A DNA stretch of 64,000 nt. Origin: Desulfotomaculum nigrificans DSM 574 (GTDB taxonomy: Bacteria; Bacillota; Desulfotomaculia; Desulfotomaculales; Desulfotomaculaceae). Below the pieces are notes generated by a model, which was given only the letters and a program-made list of their open reading frames with translations, searched no databases and had not been told where the DNA came from. The stretch covers positions 1,614,257 to 1,678,256 of the forward strand of contig NZ_KI912183.1 of the NCBI RefSeq assembly GCF_000189755.2, in the 5' to 3' direction. The translations under genes and the position numbers were made by a program. Shown piece after piece: positions 24,375-33,148 of this stretch. Each line of letters begins with the position of its first letter. Position 1 is the first letter of the stretch.

Positions 24375-25005
24375 TTGTTTCACCTCCTTTTCTACTAATA
24401 ATACTTATAAGCTTATCCAAGAAAAATATCACCCGATGACCAGTAGATGTTAACATGAGGTACTGCCAAAGTAATCCTATACTTACTGCGTAGTTTACCA
24501 GAGATTTATTAAAGTAGAAAAAAGTTATAAACTGACTGCCTGAGATCAAAAGCACCGACAATAAGGCTAATTTCCTTAATACCTTTCTTTGCTCTAAATT
24601 TAAAGGTTTTTGTGGAGATTCTACCGGTGCTTTCATATAAACTATTATAATCCCAATAATAAAAGTACCAATAAGAAAATAACTCAGAAAGTGTTGTACA
24701 TAAATAACCGTATCCCTGGCTATATAAGCCAACAAATTATAAGAAGCAACAGTGATTAGCAAACAATTGAAGGGGTGTGCACTATGGGCACCTCCGGCTG
24801 TCTTTCGTATCATAAATGAAGCTAACAACATATAAAAAATGAGAACATGTAAATCCAACAAATATCCTAGGCATAAGGTAATAAAGATACCTGAAAACAG
24901 TCCTAATAGCACCTCTGCCCCAAATGCAAGAATCTCTTGTTGGTCTCTATCTTCTATACCTTTATGTTTAATTAAGTAATTGGCTAACTTTTGGCTTAAA
25001 GGCAT
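24361..25005 (-). CDS. agrB: AgrB-type peptide-processing membrane protease
   Basis: A 214-residue integral membrane protein with about six hydrophobic segments. The catalytic pair is visible in RKTAGGAHSAHPFNCLLI: the His in GGAHS and the Cys seven residues later, as in AgrB cysteine endopeptidases. AgrB cleaves the C-terminal tail of AgrD and cyclises it. The ATG at 25005 follows GGGAG. It starts three bases after the upstream membrane-protein gene and overlaps agrD, so all three form one operon. Confidence 0.93.
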   Translation of the reverse strand: MPLSQKLANYLIKHKGIEDRDQQEILAFGAEVLLGLFSGIFITLCLGYLLDLHVLIFYMLLASFMIRKTAGGAHSAHPFNCLLITVASYNLLAYIARDTVIYVQHFLSYFLIGTFIIGIIIVYMKAPVESPQKPLNLEQRKVLRKLALLSVLLISGSQFITFFYFNKSLVNYAVSIGLLWQYLMLTSTGHRVIFFLDKLISIISRKGGETIEKD

Positions 25006-25008
25006 AAA

Positions 25009-25452
25009 TTATCTCCCTACGTTTTTTATTATAATACCTAAGAAAAAAACAAGAATAACGTGGGGTAAACCAGATAGAAACCACCATAAAGGATTACTAA
25101 GAACAACATCAAATTGTAATGATAAGACACGGGTAAATAAGAAAGCAATAAAGAATTCTGTTATAATTATCACAGTATAAACTAATATCATCCCAAAAAG
25201 TGTTGAAGAAAGTTTTATATTATAGTAATAACTTAGGAACCCAGCAATCAAACAGATTAATAGTAAGGTATGAATACCGAAACTTATTGGTAATTTTCTT
25301 ATGACAAAAGTTAGAACAGAATAAACTACTGAAAAAAGCAATAACTCTTTTTTTGTCCAGATAATTTTAGTAAAAGCAAAAAGAAAGAAAAAAATGCTTA
25401 TACCTTCTAAAAACGCCAAAACAAAATATAGAACAGGTGGTATATTTCCCAT
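25009..25452 (-). CDS. AgrC-like membrane sensor without kinase domain
   Basis: A 147-residue protein of five to six hydrophobic segments (for example YFVLAFLEGISIFFFLFAFT at the N-terminus) with almost no soluble part. The size and position before agrB match the N-terminal peptide-sensing half of AgrC-type receptors, but the frame stops at 25009 with no histidine-kinase segment in any frame up to agrB. The ATG at 25452 follows GGAGGACCT. It may be a stand-alone receptor, an immunity factor, or a membrane protein of other function; I see no sign of a frameshift. Confidence 0.6.
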   Translation of the reverse strand: MGNIPPVLYFVLAFLEGISIFFFLFAFTKIIWTKKELLLFSVVYSVLTFVIRKLPISFGIHTLLLICLIAGFLSYYYNIKLSSTLFGMILVYTVIIITEFFIAFLFTRVLSLQFDVVLSNPLWWFLSGLPHVILVFFLGIIIKNVGR

Positions 25453-25863
25453 AGGTCCTCCGAATTTTGTGCAATAATTTCCATCAATACCAAACCACTA
25501 TATGTTTCGACATTATTTCCCTAACCCCTTCCTATTGTGATAATTTCATTTAAAATCTATAAATGAACAAATTTAATAACATTTTATTTCAGTTAAAAAA
25601 TCAGACTGATGTAACTTACCAATTTCACAAAAGGGGCCGATGTCTCTTTTGACAAAAATCTTTTATTTAATGTACTTGGAATAAACTGTAAGCGTTTTTG
25701 CTCATTTATAGGTAATAATAAACAGTTGTTTTCTTGCGAGGAGCATTGTATTATATGTATTGTGGCTATTTGACTGCTAATGCCTAGTACAGGTTACCTA
25801 GAGATATTTTAAGGCTGCTGGCCAAGGTTGTAGCCTGCATTTCATCTGAGAGGAGAGTGAGTT
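25453..25863. other. Intergenic region between agr operon and symporter gene
   Basis: 411 bp of AT-rich DNA separating divergent transcripts. A TTGACA at 25649-25654 lacks a matching -10 at the right distance. It presumably holds the promoters of both operons; I see no clear operator, RNA gene or open frame. Confidence 0.5.
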
Positions 25864-27129
25864 ATGAAAAAATACGGTCTGGTATTTCAAATTTTAATTG
25901 GTTTAATCTTAGGTATCATTGTGGGAGCAGTATTTTACGGTAACCCGGCTATTAATGATTACCTAAAACCCATTGGCGACATTTTTATTCGTTTAATTAA
26001 AATGATTGTGGTACCAATTGTGTTGTCCACTCTAATTGTGGGTGTGGCCGGTGTTGGTGATGTGAAAAAGCTTGGCCGACTGGGTGGTAAAACAATTATC
26101 TATTTTGAGGTAGTTACCACCATCGCCATTTTGGTAGGTCTTTTGGCCGCCAACATCGTACACCCGGGTGTTGGTGTGGATATGAGTCAATTGTCTAAAG
26201 GTGATATCAGTAAGTATATTGCCACCACCGAGACTACCAAGAGTCATGGTTTTATTGAAACCATTGTTAACATTGTCCCCACCAATATTTTTGATTCCAT
26301 GGCCAAAGGCGATATGCTGGCTGTTATCTTCTTTGCCGTTATGTTTGGCTTGGGTTTATCTGCCCTGGGTGAAAAGGGCAAACCGGCCGTTAACTTTTTC
26401 CAGATTGTGGCCGAGACCATGTTTAACGTGACTAATATGGTGATGAGGTTTGCTCCCTTTGGTGTATTTGCACTGATTGGGGCGACCGTTTCCAAATTTG
26501 GGGTAGCCTCACTGGTGCCATTGGGCAAACTGGTGATTACCGTTTATGTGACCATGGCTCTTTTTATTATTGTAGTTTTGGGCATTATGGCCAAACTGGC
26601 CGGAATTAACATCTTTAACCTATTAAGTTACCTCAAAGAGGAGTTATTACTGTCTTACTCCACGGCCAGCAGTGAGAGCGTATTGCCGAGAATTATGGAA
26701 AAAATGGAGAAACTTGGCTGTCCCAAGTCCATTACTTCCTTTGTGATTCCTACCGGGTATTCATTCAACCTTGACGGCAGTACCTTGTACCAGGCTCTGG
26801 CGGCCATGTTTATTGCTCAGATGTATGGTATCCACATGCCTATAACAGCCCAGATTACTTTAGTTCTGGTGCTGATGGTTACTTCCAAGGGCATTGCCGG
26901 GGTGCCAGGGGTTTCCTTCGTAGTGCTGTTAGCCACCCTGGGGTCAGTTGGTATCCCGCTGGAAGGACTGGCCTTCATTGCCGGTATAGACCGTTTGTTA
27001 GACATGGCCAGAACGGTGGTTAACGTGGTAGGTAACAGTGTTGCTACCCTGGTTATATCCAAGTGGGAAGGAAAACTTGATGCTCACCAGGTGGTTCGCA
27101 ACATGTCATTAGTTAAAAAAGCTGCTTAG
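25864..27129 (+). CDS. Dicarboxylate/amino acid:cation symporter (GltP/DctA family)
   Basis: A 421-residue membrane transporter of the DAACS family. The conserved loop region TASSESVLPRIMEKMEKLG corresponds to the serine-rich re-entrant hairpin, followed by the TGYSFNLDGSTLYQALAAMF motif and the second hairpin region SKGIAGVPGVSFVVLLATLG, all hallmarks of glutamate/aspartate or C4-dicarboxylate symporters. The length is normal. ATG at 25864 behind GAGAGGAGAG. It is a single-gene transcript with its own terminator. Substrate (glutamate, aspartate, succinate, fumarate) cannot be decided from sequence. Confidence 0.92.
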   Translation: MKKYGLVFQILIGLILGIIVGAVFYGNPAINDYLKPIGDIFIRLIKMIVVPIVLSTLIVGVAGVGDVKKLGRLGGKTIIYFEVVTTIAILVGLLAANIVHPGVGVDMSQLSKGDISKYIATTETTKSHGFIETIVNIVPTNIFDSMAKGDMLAVIFFAVMFGLGLSALGEKGKPAVNFFQIVAETMFNVTNMVMRFAPFGVFALIGATVSKFGVASLVPLGKLVITVYVTMALFIIVVLGIMAKLAGINIFNLLSYLKEELLLSYSTASSESVLPRIMEKMEKLGCPKSITSFVIPTGYSFNLDGSTLYQALAAMFIAQMYGIHMPITAQITLVLVLMVTSKGIAGVPGVSFVVLLATLGSVGIPLEGLAFIAGIDRLLDMARTVVNVVGNSVATLVISKWEGKLDAHQVVRNMSLVKKAA

Positions 27130-27197
27130 TTAGGACAATTCTTCACTAACGATAACGGAACTCCCCTTACTTTATAACATAATATCCTAAAGAACTG

Positions 27198-27224
27198 AGG
27201 CCGCTAAATTTAGCGGTCTTTTGT
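27198..27224 (+). terminator. Terminator of the symporter gene
   Basis: GGCCGCTAAATTTAGCGGTC hairpin followed by TTTTG, 68 bases after the stop. Confidence 0.8.
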
Positions 27225-27298
27225 TGCATATGCGGACATATAGCGGTTTCCCAAAACAAATAATATCATTAATACACGAAAGAGGAGTGATAATTAAT

Positions 27299-27508
27299 AT
27301 GGACATTCAAGGGGTTAAAGTAAATGCCGGTGGGGAAGTTACTGACATAATGATAGACGGCAATACCTATGGTATGGACAAAGCCGTTAAACTGGCCAAA
27401 TCCGGTTTGATTCAAGGGGTTAAGATAGACCGGCGTGAAAACGGCGAGGAGTATATTTCATCTTTTGATAACGGTATGAAGTTGGCGGATCTGCCTGGAT
27501 TTGAGTAA
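27299..27508 (+). CDS. DUF3892-type small protein
   Basis: A 69-residue protein starting at the ATG at 27299 (MDIQGVKVNAGGEVTDI), ten bases after AGAGGAG; longer frames upstream overlap the previous terminator. It shows two beta-beta-alpha-like halves with AVKLAKSGLIQGVKIDRREN and GEEYISSFDNGMKLADLPGF near the end, as in the DUF3892 family of small Firmicute proteins. No known function. Monocistronic, with a terminator directly after the stop. Confidence 0.75.
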   Translation: MDIQGVKVNAGGEVTDIMIDGNTYGMDKAVKLAKSGLIQGVKIDRRENGEEYISSFDNGMKLADLPGFE

Positions 27509-27510
27509 GT

Positions 27511-27535
27511 GGGTGGGAAATCCCACCCCTTGTTA
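27511..27535 (+). terminator. Terminator of the DUF3892 gene
   Basis: GGGTGGGA-AA-TCCCACCC hairpin followed by CTTGTTATATT. Confidence 0.7.
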
Positions 27536-27581
27536 TATTAAAAAATCATCCTGTTGGTGAATATTATGTAAACAAATAATA

Positions 27582-27601
27582 GAGGAGCCTCCGCTCCTCC
27601 C
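27582..27601 (-). terminator. Terminator of the DUF3243 gene
   Basis: On the minus strand, GGAGGAGCGGAGGCTCCTC forms a hairpin with a weak T-rich tail (TATTATTTG), 22 bases after the stop. Confidence 0.6.
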
Positions 27602-27622
27602 TGATATTATAATAATATTTGA

Positions 27623-27880
27623 TTAATGGTTACTGGCTTTGTGGGCCAACCTGGTCATTACCGCAGCCATACTTTTTCTTTCATCTTCATTGGCTTCATC
27701 CCAAAGCTCTTTCATCAGCCGTTGTTCCTTGTTAGCCGGGTCAAAATTATTGGCAAAGAAATTGCCTAAATGATAAGCTGCATTGTTGATGGTCTCTTCA
27801 TCCAGACCCATTTTTTCCCCAAGACCAACGGCATTACCCAAAATCTCTTTCCATTTATGCCAGTTTTCACCTATTTCCAT
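27623..27880 (-). CDS. DUF3243 family protein
   Basis: An 85-residue helical protein starting at the ATG at 27880 (MEIGENWHKWKEIL), behind a perfect AGGAGGTGATCCC. It contains GEKMGLDEETINNAAYHLGN, FFANNFDPANKEQRLMKELW and EDERKSMAAVMTRLA, matching the DUF3243 family of sporulating Firmicutes (YmfJ-like). Function unknown. It is monocistronic between terminators. Confidence 0.8.
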   Translation of the reverse strand: MEIGENWHKWKEILGNAVGLGEKMGLDEETINNAAYHLGNFFANNFDPANKEQRLMKELWDEANEDERKSMAAVMTRLAHKASNH

Positions 27881-27955
27881 GGGATCACCTCCTCTTATGC
27901 TTAGAGTCCCCCAAAAAGCAGATGCCATTCATAACGCTGCAAAGTCAGAAAATAA

Positions 27956-27984
27956 AAAACCAGCCCTTTTTCAGGACTAGTTTT
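27956..27984 (-). terminator. Terminator of lgt
   Basis: Minus strand: AACTAGTCCT-GAAAA-AGGGCTGGTT followed by TTTTTATTTTC; the hairpin overlaps the end of lgt. Confidence 0.7.
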
Positions 27985-28771
27985 TCATGCTTAGTTTATC
28001 GCTTGATTCTGATTGCCGATCACGGTTGTAGAGGTAGAACATTATGGCCAGCGCCACTATGATGGTGGCCACGGAAGAAACCTGCGCCGCTTTTAGGTTC
28101 ATAAAGGTGCGTAAGCTGTCTCCCCGCCAGAATTCCAGAGTAAACCGGCCAATGGCATACAACACAAAGTAACTTAAGGCGATAAAACCATCGAAGGGTT
28201 TCCGCTTATAAACCATTAAAAGTATGGCCAACACCACCAGATCCCAACCGGCCTCAAAAAGCACCGCCGGAAAGAGTGGTTGCGCACCGAAAGCATAGTA
28301 AGCATCGGTACCCGGAGGATAAATCACGCCCAGGTGTTCATGGGGAATGCCATAGCAGCAACCGTTTAGGAAACAACCCACCCGCCCAACGGCCTGTCCC
28401 ACTAAAACACCGGGGGCCAGGGTGTCCAACATTGGCCAGACGGTGATCTTGTGCTTTTTACAATACCAAATTACCGCTACCAGTCCACCAAAGATAGAAC
28501 CTTGCACAGAAATACCGCCGTTCCAAATGGCCGGAATTTGCCACAGGTTTTGGGAGTAATAGTCCCAACTAAAGGCAACTTCCCACAGTCTGGCGCCAAT
28601 GAGACCACCTACCACGGCGTAAAAAGCCAAATCCATAATTTCTTCCACAAAGCGGCCCTGTTTTTTGGCCACATAGCAAGACACCGCCAGGCCCGCCAAA
28701 ATGCCCAAGGAAAGCATCACCCCGTAGGAGCGTATGGGCCAGTTACCGATATAAAACAAGATCTGATGCAA
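27977..28771 (-). CDS. lgt: Prolipoprotein diacylglyceryl transferase
   Basis: A 264-residue membrane enzyme that transfers diacylglycerol from phosphatidylglycerol to the cysteine of prelipoproteins. It shows about seven membrane segments, the Lgt signature GRVGCFLNGCCYG (around residue 140), an N-terminal RSYGVMLSLGILAGL and the GRFTLEFWRGD motif late in the protein. The start is a TTG at 28771 behind GAGGAAGTG; no ATG fits. The gene is followed by a terminator. It is not obviously operon-linked to thioredoxin, which has its own terminator. Confidence 0.95.
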   Translation of the reverse strand: MHQILFYIGNWPIRSYGVMLSLGILAGLAVSCYVAKKQGRFVEEIMDLAFYAVVGGLIGARLWEVAFSWDYYSQNLWQIPAIWNGGISVQGSIFGGLVAVIWYCKKHKITVWPMLDTLAPGVLVGQAVGRVGCFLNGCCYGIPHEHLGVIYPPGTDAYYAFGAQPLFPAVLFEAGWDLVVLAILLMVYKRKPFDGFIALSYFVLYAIGRFTLEFWRGDSLRTFMNLKAAQVSSVATIIVALAIMFYLYNRDRQSESSDKLSMKN

Positions 28772-28815
28772 AATATCACTTCCTCAACAACCAGTTTAAA
28801 AATCCCCTTAATTTA

Positions 28816-28850
28816 TAAATCCTCCGTCAGGTAACGGAGGATTTATAATT
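28816..28850 (-). terminator. Terminator of trxA
   Basis: TAAATCCTCCGTTACCTGACGGAGGATTTA on the minus strand forms a perfect 12-bp hairpin directly after the trxA stop. Confidence 0.75.
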
Positions 28851-28851
28851 A

Positions 28852-29169
28852 CTATAAAAGAGCGTTTAGTTTCTTCTCTAAATCAGCTTTACTGGTAAAT
28901 CCAATAACTTGATCTACCTTTTCACCATTTTTAAAGAAGATTAAAGTAGGAATACTCATAACCCCGAACTGCTGGGCTAGATCTCTGTTCTCATCTACGT
29001 TTACCTTGCCAATTTTAACCTTACCGGCAAACTCGGTAGATAACTGCTCAACAATTGGTGCAATTGCCCGGCAAGGGCCACACCAGGCTGCCCAAAAATC
29101 CACCAATACCGGGATATCTGCCTTAAGTACCTCAGTTTCAAAATTTGCTGCATTTAATTCCATAGCCAT
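28852..29169 (-). CDS. trxA: Thioredoxin
   Basis: A 105-residue classic thioredoxin: DIPVLVDFWAAWCGPCRAIA with the redox-active CGPC, the cis-Pro in MSIPTLIFFKNGEKV, and GFTSKADLEKKLNAL at the end. Cytosolic disulfide reductase. The ATG at 29169 follows GGAGGCGGG. A second thioredoxin is encoded at 54000-54326. Confidence 0.95.
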   Translation of the reverse strand: MAMELNAANFETEVLKADIPVLVDFWAAWCGPCRAIAPIVEQLSTEFAGKVKIGKVNVDENRDLAQQFGVMSIPTLIFFKNGEKVDQVIGFTSKADLEKKLNALL

Positions 29170-29298
29170 ATAAAACCCGCCTCCTTAAAACATAACTCTT
29201 TTTTGGCTAGTCATACTAAAAGAACTCTTTGTATTTATTATAATACTATACTTCCTATTCGCTAGCAATATATTATTTATGAATCCTTATTAATATTA

Positions 29299-30066
29299 TT
29301 AACAAAGTTCTGAACGCTTAAACAATTGAATAAAATTTAGGATAAACTGAAGCTCTTTCTCGTTCAGGTTACATACTAAACTTAAAACCGCCTGGACATT
29401 GGGGTGAATTAAAAGTTCCCTTAATTCAGGATTCATTAAACTGACCATTTGGTCTACCGCCCCGGGCTCCATGATAAAGTAGCAAGGAGAAACACCCATT
29501 ACTTCCGACAGTTTTTCCAGGGTCTTTAAAGACGGCTGTACTTTCCCTTGTTCAATCTGTCCAATCAAACCCGCGGTAACTCCGGCTAAATTGGCCAGCT
29601 GAGCCTGGGTTAGGCCATATTCCTCCCGCAGGTGTTTAAGCTTATATCCCAGGGATCCCTCATGTCCCATTAAGGCGGTGGCCGGAACTCCCAACCCCTC
29701 TGCTACCCGTTTCAGAGTATTTAAAGCCGGATATACGGTACCCCGTTCAATTTCACTAAGGTAAGACAGGGATATTCCGATTTTATCCGCTAATTCCTGC
29801 AGGGACATGTTGTTTTCAGTGCGAATAATTCTGATTTTTTCTCCTAAGCTAAGCCCGGAATCAGTAATTTCACCTTCCACCAGTTGGGTCTTGGCTACGT
29901 TAAGGGCGGCGGCCAGCTTGTCTATTGTCTTAAGTGACGGTCTTTTTGACCCCCGCTCTATTTCACTGAGGTAAGACAAGGATAACTTTGCCCGGCGTGC
30001 TAGGTCTTGTAAGGTATAGCCTCTCTCTTCTCTTAAGGCTCTAATTTGATCCCCCCGCACTATCAT
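29299..30066 (-). CDS. XRE-family regulator with three tandem helix-turn-helix domains
   Basis: A 255-residue protein made of three successive Cro/CI domains: GDQIRALREERGYTLQDLAR with YLSEIERGSKRPSLKTI; GEKIRIIRTENNMSLQELAD with YLSEIERGTVYPALNTL; and GYKLKHLREEYGLTQAQLAN with LIGQIEQGKVQPSLKTL. A C-terminal helical part follows (residues about 205-255). The triple arrangement suggests cooperative binding to a multipartite operator or self-contained multi-site recognition. I use the ATG at 30066, eight bases after GGGGAG; a GTG at 30075 is in the ribosome site. Target unknown. Confidence 0.88.
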   Translation of the reverse strand: MIVRGDQIRALREERGYTLQDLARRAKLSLSYLSEIERGSKRPSLKTIDKLAAALNVAKTQLVEGEITDSGLSLGEKIRIIRTENNMSLQELADKIGISLSYLSEIERGTVYPALNTLKRVAEGLGVPATALMGHEGSLGYKLKHLREEYGLTQAQLANLAGVTAGLIGQIEQGKVQPSLKTLEKLSEVMGVSPCYFIMEPGAVDQMVSLMNPELRELLIHPNVQAVLSLVCNLNEKELQFILNFIQLFKRSELC

Positions 30067-30121
30067 TGCCAACACTCCCCATACAAATATACTATTATTC
30101 TACGATAACTTTACTATCCAG

Positions 30122-31855
30122 TCAACGTGATGTGGGCAAGATACCTTCCATAATTTCCCGAAATACCGGAGCTGCCGACTCTCCTCCACTTACTCCTTCT
30201 TCCACTAAAACAGTGACTACATACCGGGGATGCTCTAAGGGTGCATAACCACAAAACCAGGCATTGACGGTACTGACCCCGTTGGCCACCTGAGCCGAGC
30301 CTGTTTTGCCGGCACTGCCGTAACCAGGTACCATGGCTTCCCGCCCCACTCCCTGGGATGTCACCAGCCCCATCAACCGTTTGAGTTCCCTGGCGGTGCC
30401 GCCGGAAATCACCTTATGACTGCTTCCTAAGGGAAAAGACCTGGTTACCTCACCCTTTTCAGTCTTAAGTTCCTTGACCAATCTGGGTTGTATGTATACA
30501 CCATCGTTAATAATGGTATTTAGCATGGCTGTAAGTTGTACCGGCGTAGCTAAAACCGGTCCCTGCCCAATACTGCTGTTGACCAGGTTATATGGTTTCC
30601 CGATTAAACTCATATTTTGTCTTTTATCCCTAGGAATGGGATAGCCAATGATACTTTGGGACTCCAGACCAAAGGCCCGGGCATAGGAAATAATCTTAGC
30701 CGCCCCCAGTCTTAAGCCAAGTTCCGCAAATACCGGGTTACAGGACTGGGCGAAGGCCTCCTCGAAGGTAATGGGGCCATGCCCCGGTTTGTGCCAGCAA
30801 CTAACCAGGTGATCTTTTTCACCCAAGCACACAAAAATGTCGCCTGGTTTGACCAGTCCCTCCTCCAAGGCAGCAGCGGCCACAACAATCTTAAATATGG
30901 AACCGGGTTGGTAAAGAGCAGTACAATGATCCAAGAAGGTATCATTGTCACCGGGTAAAGATTTGGCAATATTGGCCGGATTAAAATTGGGTCGGCTGGC
31001 CATGGCCAGCAGGTCCCCGGTTTGGGCGTCCATTACTACCACCGCTCCCCGGTGCACCCGCTGGTCCATGACTTGCTCTACCACTTGTTGTATATGGGCA
31101 TCAAGGGTGGTTATTACATCCTGCCGACCGGTGTTGGCACTGTTTTCTACTTTAATACCTAATCCGGCAATTAAATGATGGTAGACATCCACATAGGCCC
31201 GGGCAAAATTGGCTGGACTAGCTGCCTTTAGCTGCTGCTCATAAAAGTACTCCAAGCCACTTTGCCCCACCAAGTCTGACAAAGTGTATTTTTTATGGCT
31301 TAAGCTGTTTAGTCGGTCCAGCCTGCCTATGTCAGAAATATACCCCAGGTGGCCAATCACATGGGCAGCCAGGGGTGATGGCCCGTAGCGAAAATTAACC
31401 TGTTCCACCCTTAGGCCCAGTATATTTAATTCATTGACAGCGAGGGTCTGATTGTAGGTTAGTGGAAAGGGTAAATAACGGGGCTGGCCTTTAAAATACG
31501 GTGCCAAATCCTGGGGCTTTTGGCCCAGAATTAAGGCTAATTTATCTATGACAGCTTGTTTATCGGTAATAATGGGTGGGAAAACCAATATTCTCGGTTC
31601 CCTTTGACCACCGGACAGGGTTTCACCGTTGCGGTCAAGAATATTACCCCTGGGTATATCCTCCAAAGCCACCTTCAGGGTCCGTTGATCCAAAGCTCGC
31701 TCACTATACTCCTGGCCATGCACCAACTGAATAACCCCCAGGTGCCAGATCAGAGGGATAAACAAAATTAAAATTAAATAAAAGGTTTTAATCAGACGTT
31801 TTTGCCTAAATAGGTCCATATGGCACTCTTCCACTTCTGATATGCTTAACTTCAT
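30122..31855 (-). CDS. Class B penicillin-binding protein (PBP2/SpoVD-like transpeptidase)
   Basis: About 565-577 residues: an N-terminal membrane anchor (TFYLILILFIPLIWHLGVIQ), a PBP dimerisation domain starting RGNILDRNGETLSGG, and a transpeptidase domain with the three active-site motifs PGSIFK (SxxK), SCN (SxN) and KTGSAQ (KTG). It cross-links peptidoglycan outside the membrane. Two starts are plausible: the ATG at 31855 after GGTGA, or the ATG at 31819 (MDLFRQKRL) after GGAAGAG. No PASTA domain, so it is shorter than SpoVD. It lies between the XRE gene and a U32 peptidase gene in what may be one envelope operon with mltG. Confidence 0.92.
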   Translation of the reverse strand: MKLSISEVEECHMDLFRQKRLIKTFYLILILFIPLIWHLGVIQLVHGQEYSERALDQRTLKVALEDIPRGNILDRNGETLSGGQREPRILVFPPIITDKQAVIDKLALILGQKPQDLAPYFKGQPRYLPFPLTYNQTLAVNELNILGLRVEQVNFRYGPSPLAAHVIGHLGYISDIGRLDRLNSLSHKKYTLSDLVGQSGLEYFYEQQLKAASPANFARAYVDVYHHLIAGLGIKVENSANTGRQDVITTLDAHIQQVVEQVMDQRVHRGAVVVMDAQTGDLLAMASRPNFNPANIAKSLPGDNDTFLDHCTALYQPGSIFKIVVAAAALEEGLVKPGDIFVCLGEKDHLVSCWHKPGHGPITFEEAFAQSCNPVFAELGLRLGAAKIISYARAFGLESQSIIGYPIPRDKRQNMSLIGKPYNLVNSSIGQGPVLATPVQLTAMLNTIINDGVYIQPRLVKELKTEKGEVTRSFPLGSSHKVISGGTARELKRLMGLVTSQGVGREAMVPGYGSAGKTGSAQVANGVSTVNAWFCGYAPLEHPRYVVTVLVEEGVSGGESAAPVFREIMEGILPTSR

Positions 31856-31891
31856 TCATTATTTTCACCAATAAATGGAAGAGTTATGCAG

Positions 31892-33115
31892 CTACTGGAT
31901 ACGGCGCAGCATGGCCATGGGTGGCAGTGGATGATCCACTGATAATTGAAGGATTTGTTGCGGGTGGGGGGCCACATCCATGGGTTCTCCGGTTTCCCCG
32001 TCAAATATGGCTTGTACCTTGACTTGCCGGTTATCGCCGGTGGGTGTCAGTGCCTCTAGCTCTTCACCCACTTTAAAGTTATTCCGCTGTTCCACCACCA
32101 GGCGGCCGGTTGCTTCGTCCTGGCCCAACACCAGGCCTACAAAAGAAGCCCGCCGGGTGTAACTGCTTTGTCCCGGTTCCACTGTGGCCGTACGGCCTTG
32201 ATCCCCAAGTAAAAAGCCGGTGGTATATTCCCGGTGACTGACCTTTGTTATTTCATCCATCCATTCAGGTTTTACGGTATATGCCGCCGGGTTTTTAAGG
32301 TAACAGTCCAGGGCCTGGCGGTAGGTCTTAACCACGGTGGCAAGATAATGAATACTTTTCATCCGCCCTTCAATCTTAAAGCTGGTTACGCCGGCCGCCG
32401 CCAATTGAGGAATGTAATCCAGCAGGCACAGGTCCTTGCTGCTCATGAAATAAGTACCCCGGGAGTCCTCTTCCACAGGAAAATATTGACCGGGACGTTT
32501 TTCTTCCACCAAATAGTAACGCCAGCGACAGGATTGGGCACAATCGCCCCGGTTGGCATCCCGACCGGTTAAAAAGTTGCTTAACAAACAACGACCGGAA
32601 TAGGACATGCACATGGCCCCGTGAACGAAGGCTTCCAATTCTACATCAACCCTGGCTCCTATCTCTTTTATTTCCGCTAAGGATAACTCCCTGGCCAAAA
32701 CCACCCGCTGCAATCCCAATCGCTGCCAAAAGGCGGCACTGGCCCAATTGGTGGTATTAGCCTGGGTACTGAGGTGAATGGGTAATCCCGGCTGTAACCG
32801 CAGGGTCATATCAATTACCCCCGGGTCACTGGCAATCACTGCATCTACTCCGGCCCGAGCCAGAAACTCCAGGTAAGACGGTAACTTTTCCAGATCCGGG
32901 TTGTGGGCGTAAATATTAATGGCCACATAAACCTTGACGTTACGGCTATGGGCAAACTTAATTCCTTCCAGCATCTCGTTATCATCGAAGTTCCCCGCTC
33001 CGGCCCGCAGACTAAACTGCCGTCCACCCAGGTAGACGGCATCCGCACCATACAGGACAGCTATTTTAAGCTTCTCTAAATCCCCGGCGGGGGCTAATAG
33101 TTCTAACTTTTTCAT
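31892..33115 (-). CDS. Peptidase U32 family protein
   Basis: A 407-residue protein with the U32 N-terminal barrel (LELLAPAGDLEKLKIAVLYG, ADAVYLGG) and the signature region EAFVHGAMCMSYSGRCLLSN followed by CAQSCRWRY, whose four cysteines likely bind a 4Fe-4S cluster as in the tRNA/rRNA hydroxylation proteins TrhP/RlhA. A C-terminal beta domain begins near residue 325. The ATG at 33115 follows GAGGTG. Members are probably RNA-hydroxylation factors rather than proteases; which RNA is not decided here. Next to mltG, as in many Firmicutes. Confidence 0.88.
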   Translation of the reverse strand: MKKLELLAPAGDLEKLKIAVLYGADAVYLGGRQFSLRAGAGNFDDNEMLEGIKFAHSRNVKVYVAINIYAHNPDLEKLPSYLEFLARAGVDAVIASDPGVIDMTLRLQPGLPIHLSTQANTTNWASAAFWQRLGLQRVVLARELSLAEIKEIGARVDVELEAFVHGAMCMSYSGRCLLSNFLTGRDANRGDCAQSCRWRYYLVEEKRPGQYFPVEEDSRGTYFMSSKDLCLLDYIPQLAAAGVTSFKIEGRMKSIHYLATVVKTYRQALDCYLKNPAAYTVKPEWMDEITKVSHREYTTGFLLGDQGRTATVEPGQSSYTRRASFVGLVLGQDEATGRLVVEQRNNFKVGEELEALTPTGDNRQVKVQAIFDGETGEPMDVAPHPQQILQLSVDHPLPPMAMLRRIQ

Positions 33116-33148
33116 TGGAAACACCTCACTTGAGATGTGAGAAATACT

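Noticed and set aside
24361-25452. Frameshifted AgrC with lost kinase domain
   Set aside because: The gene ends three bases before agrB, and no kinase motifs (H-box, N-box, G-box) occur in any frame nearby, so I describe it as kinase-less, not as broken.
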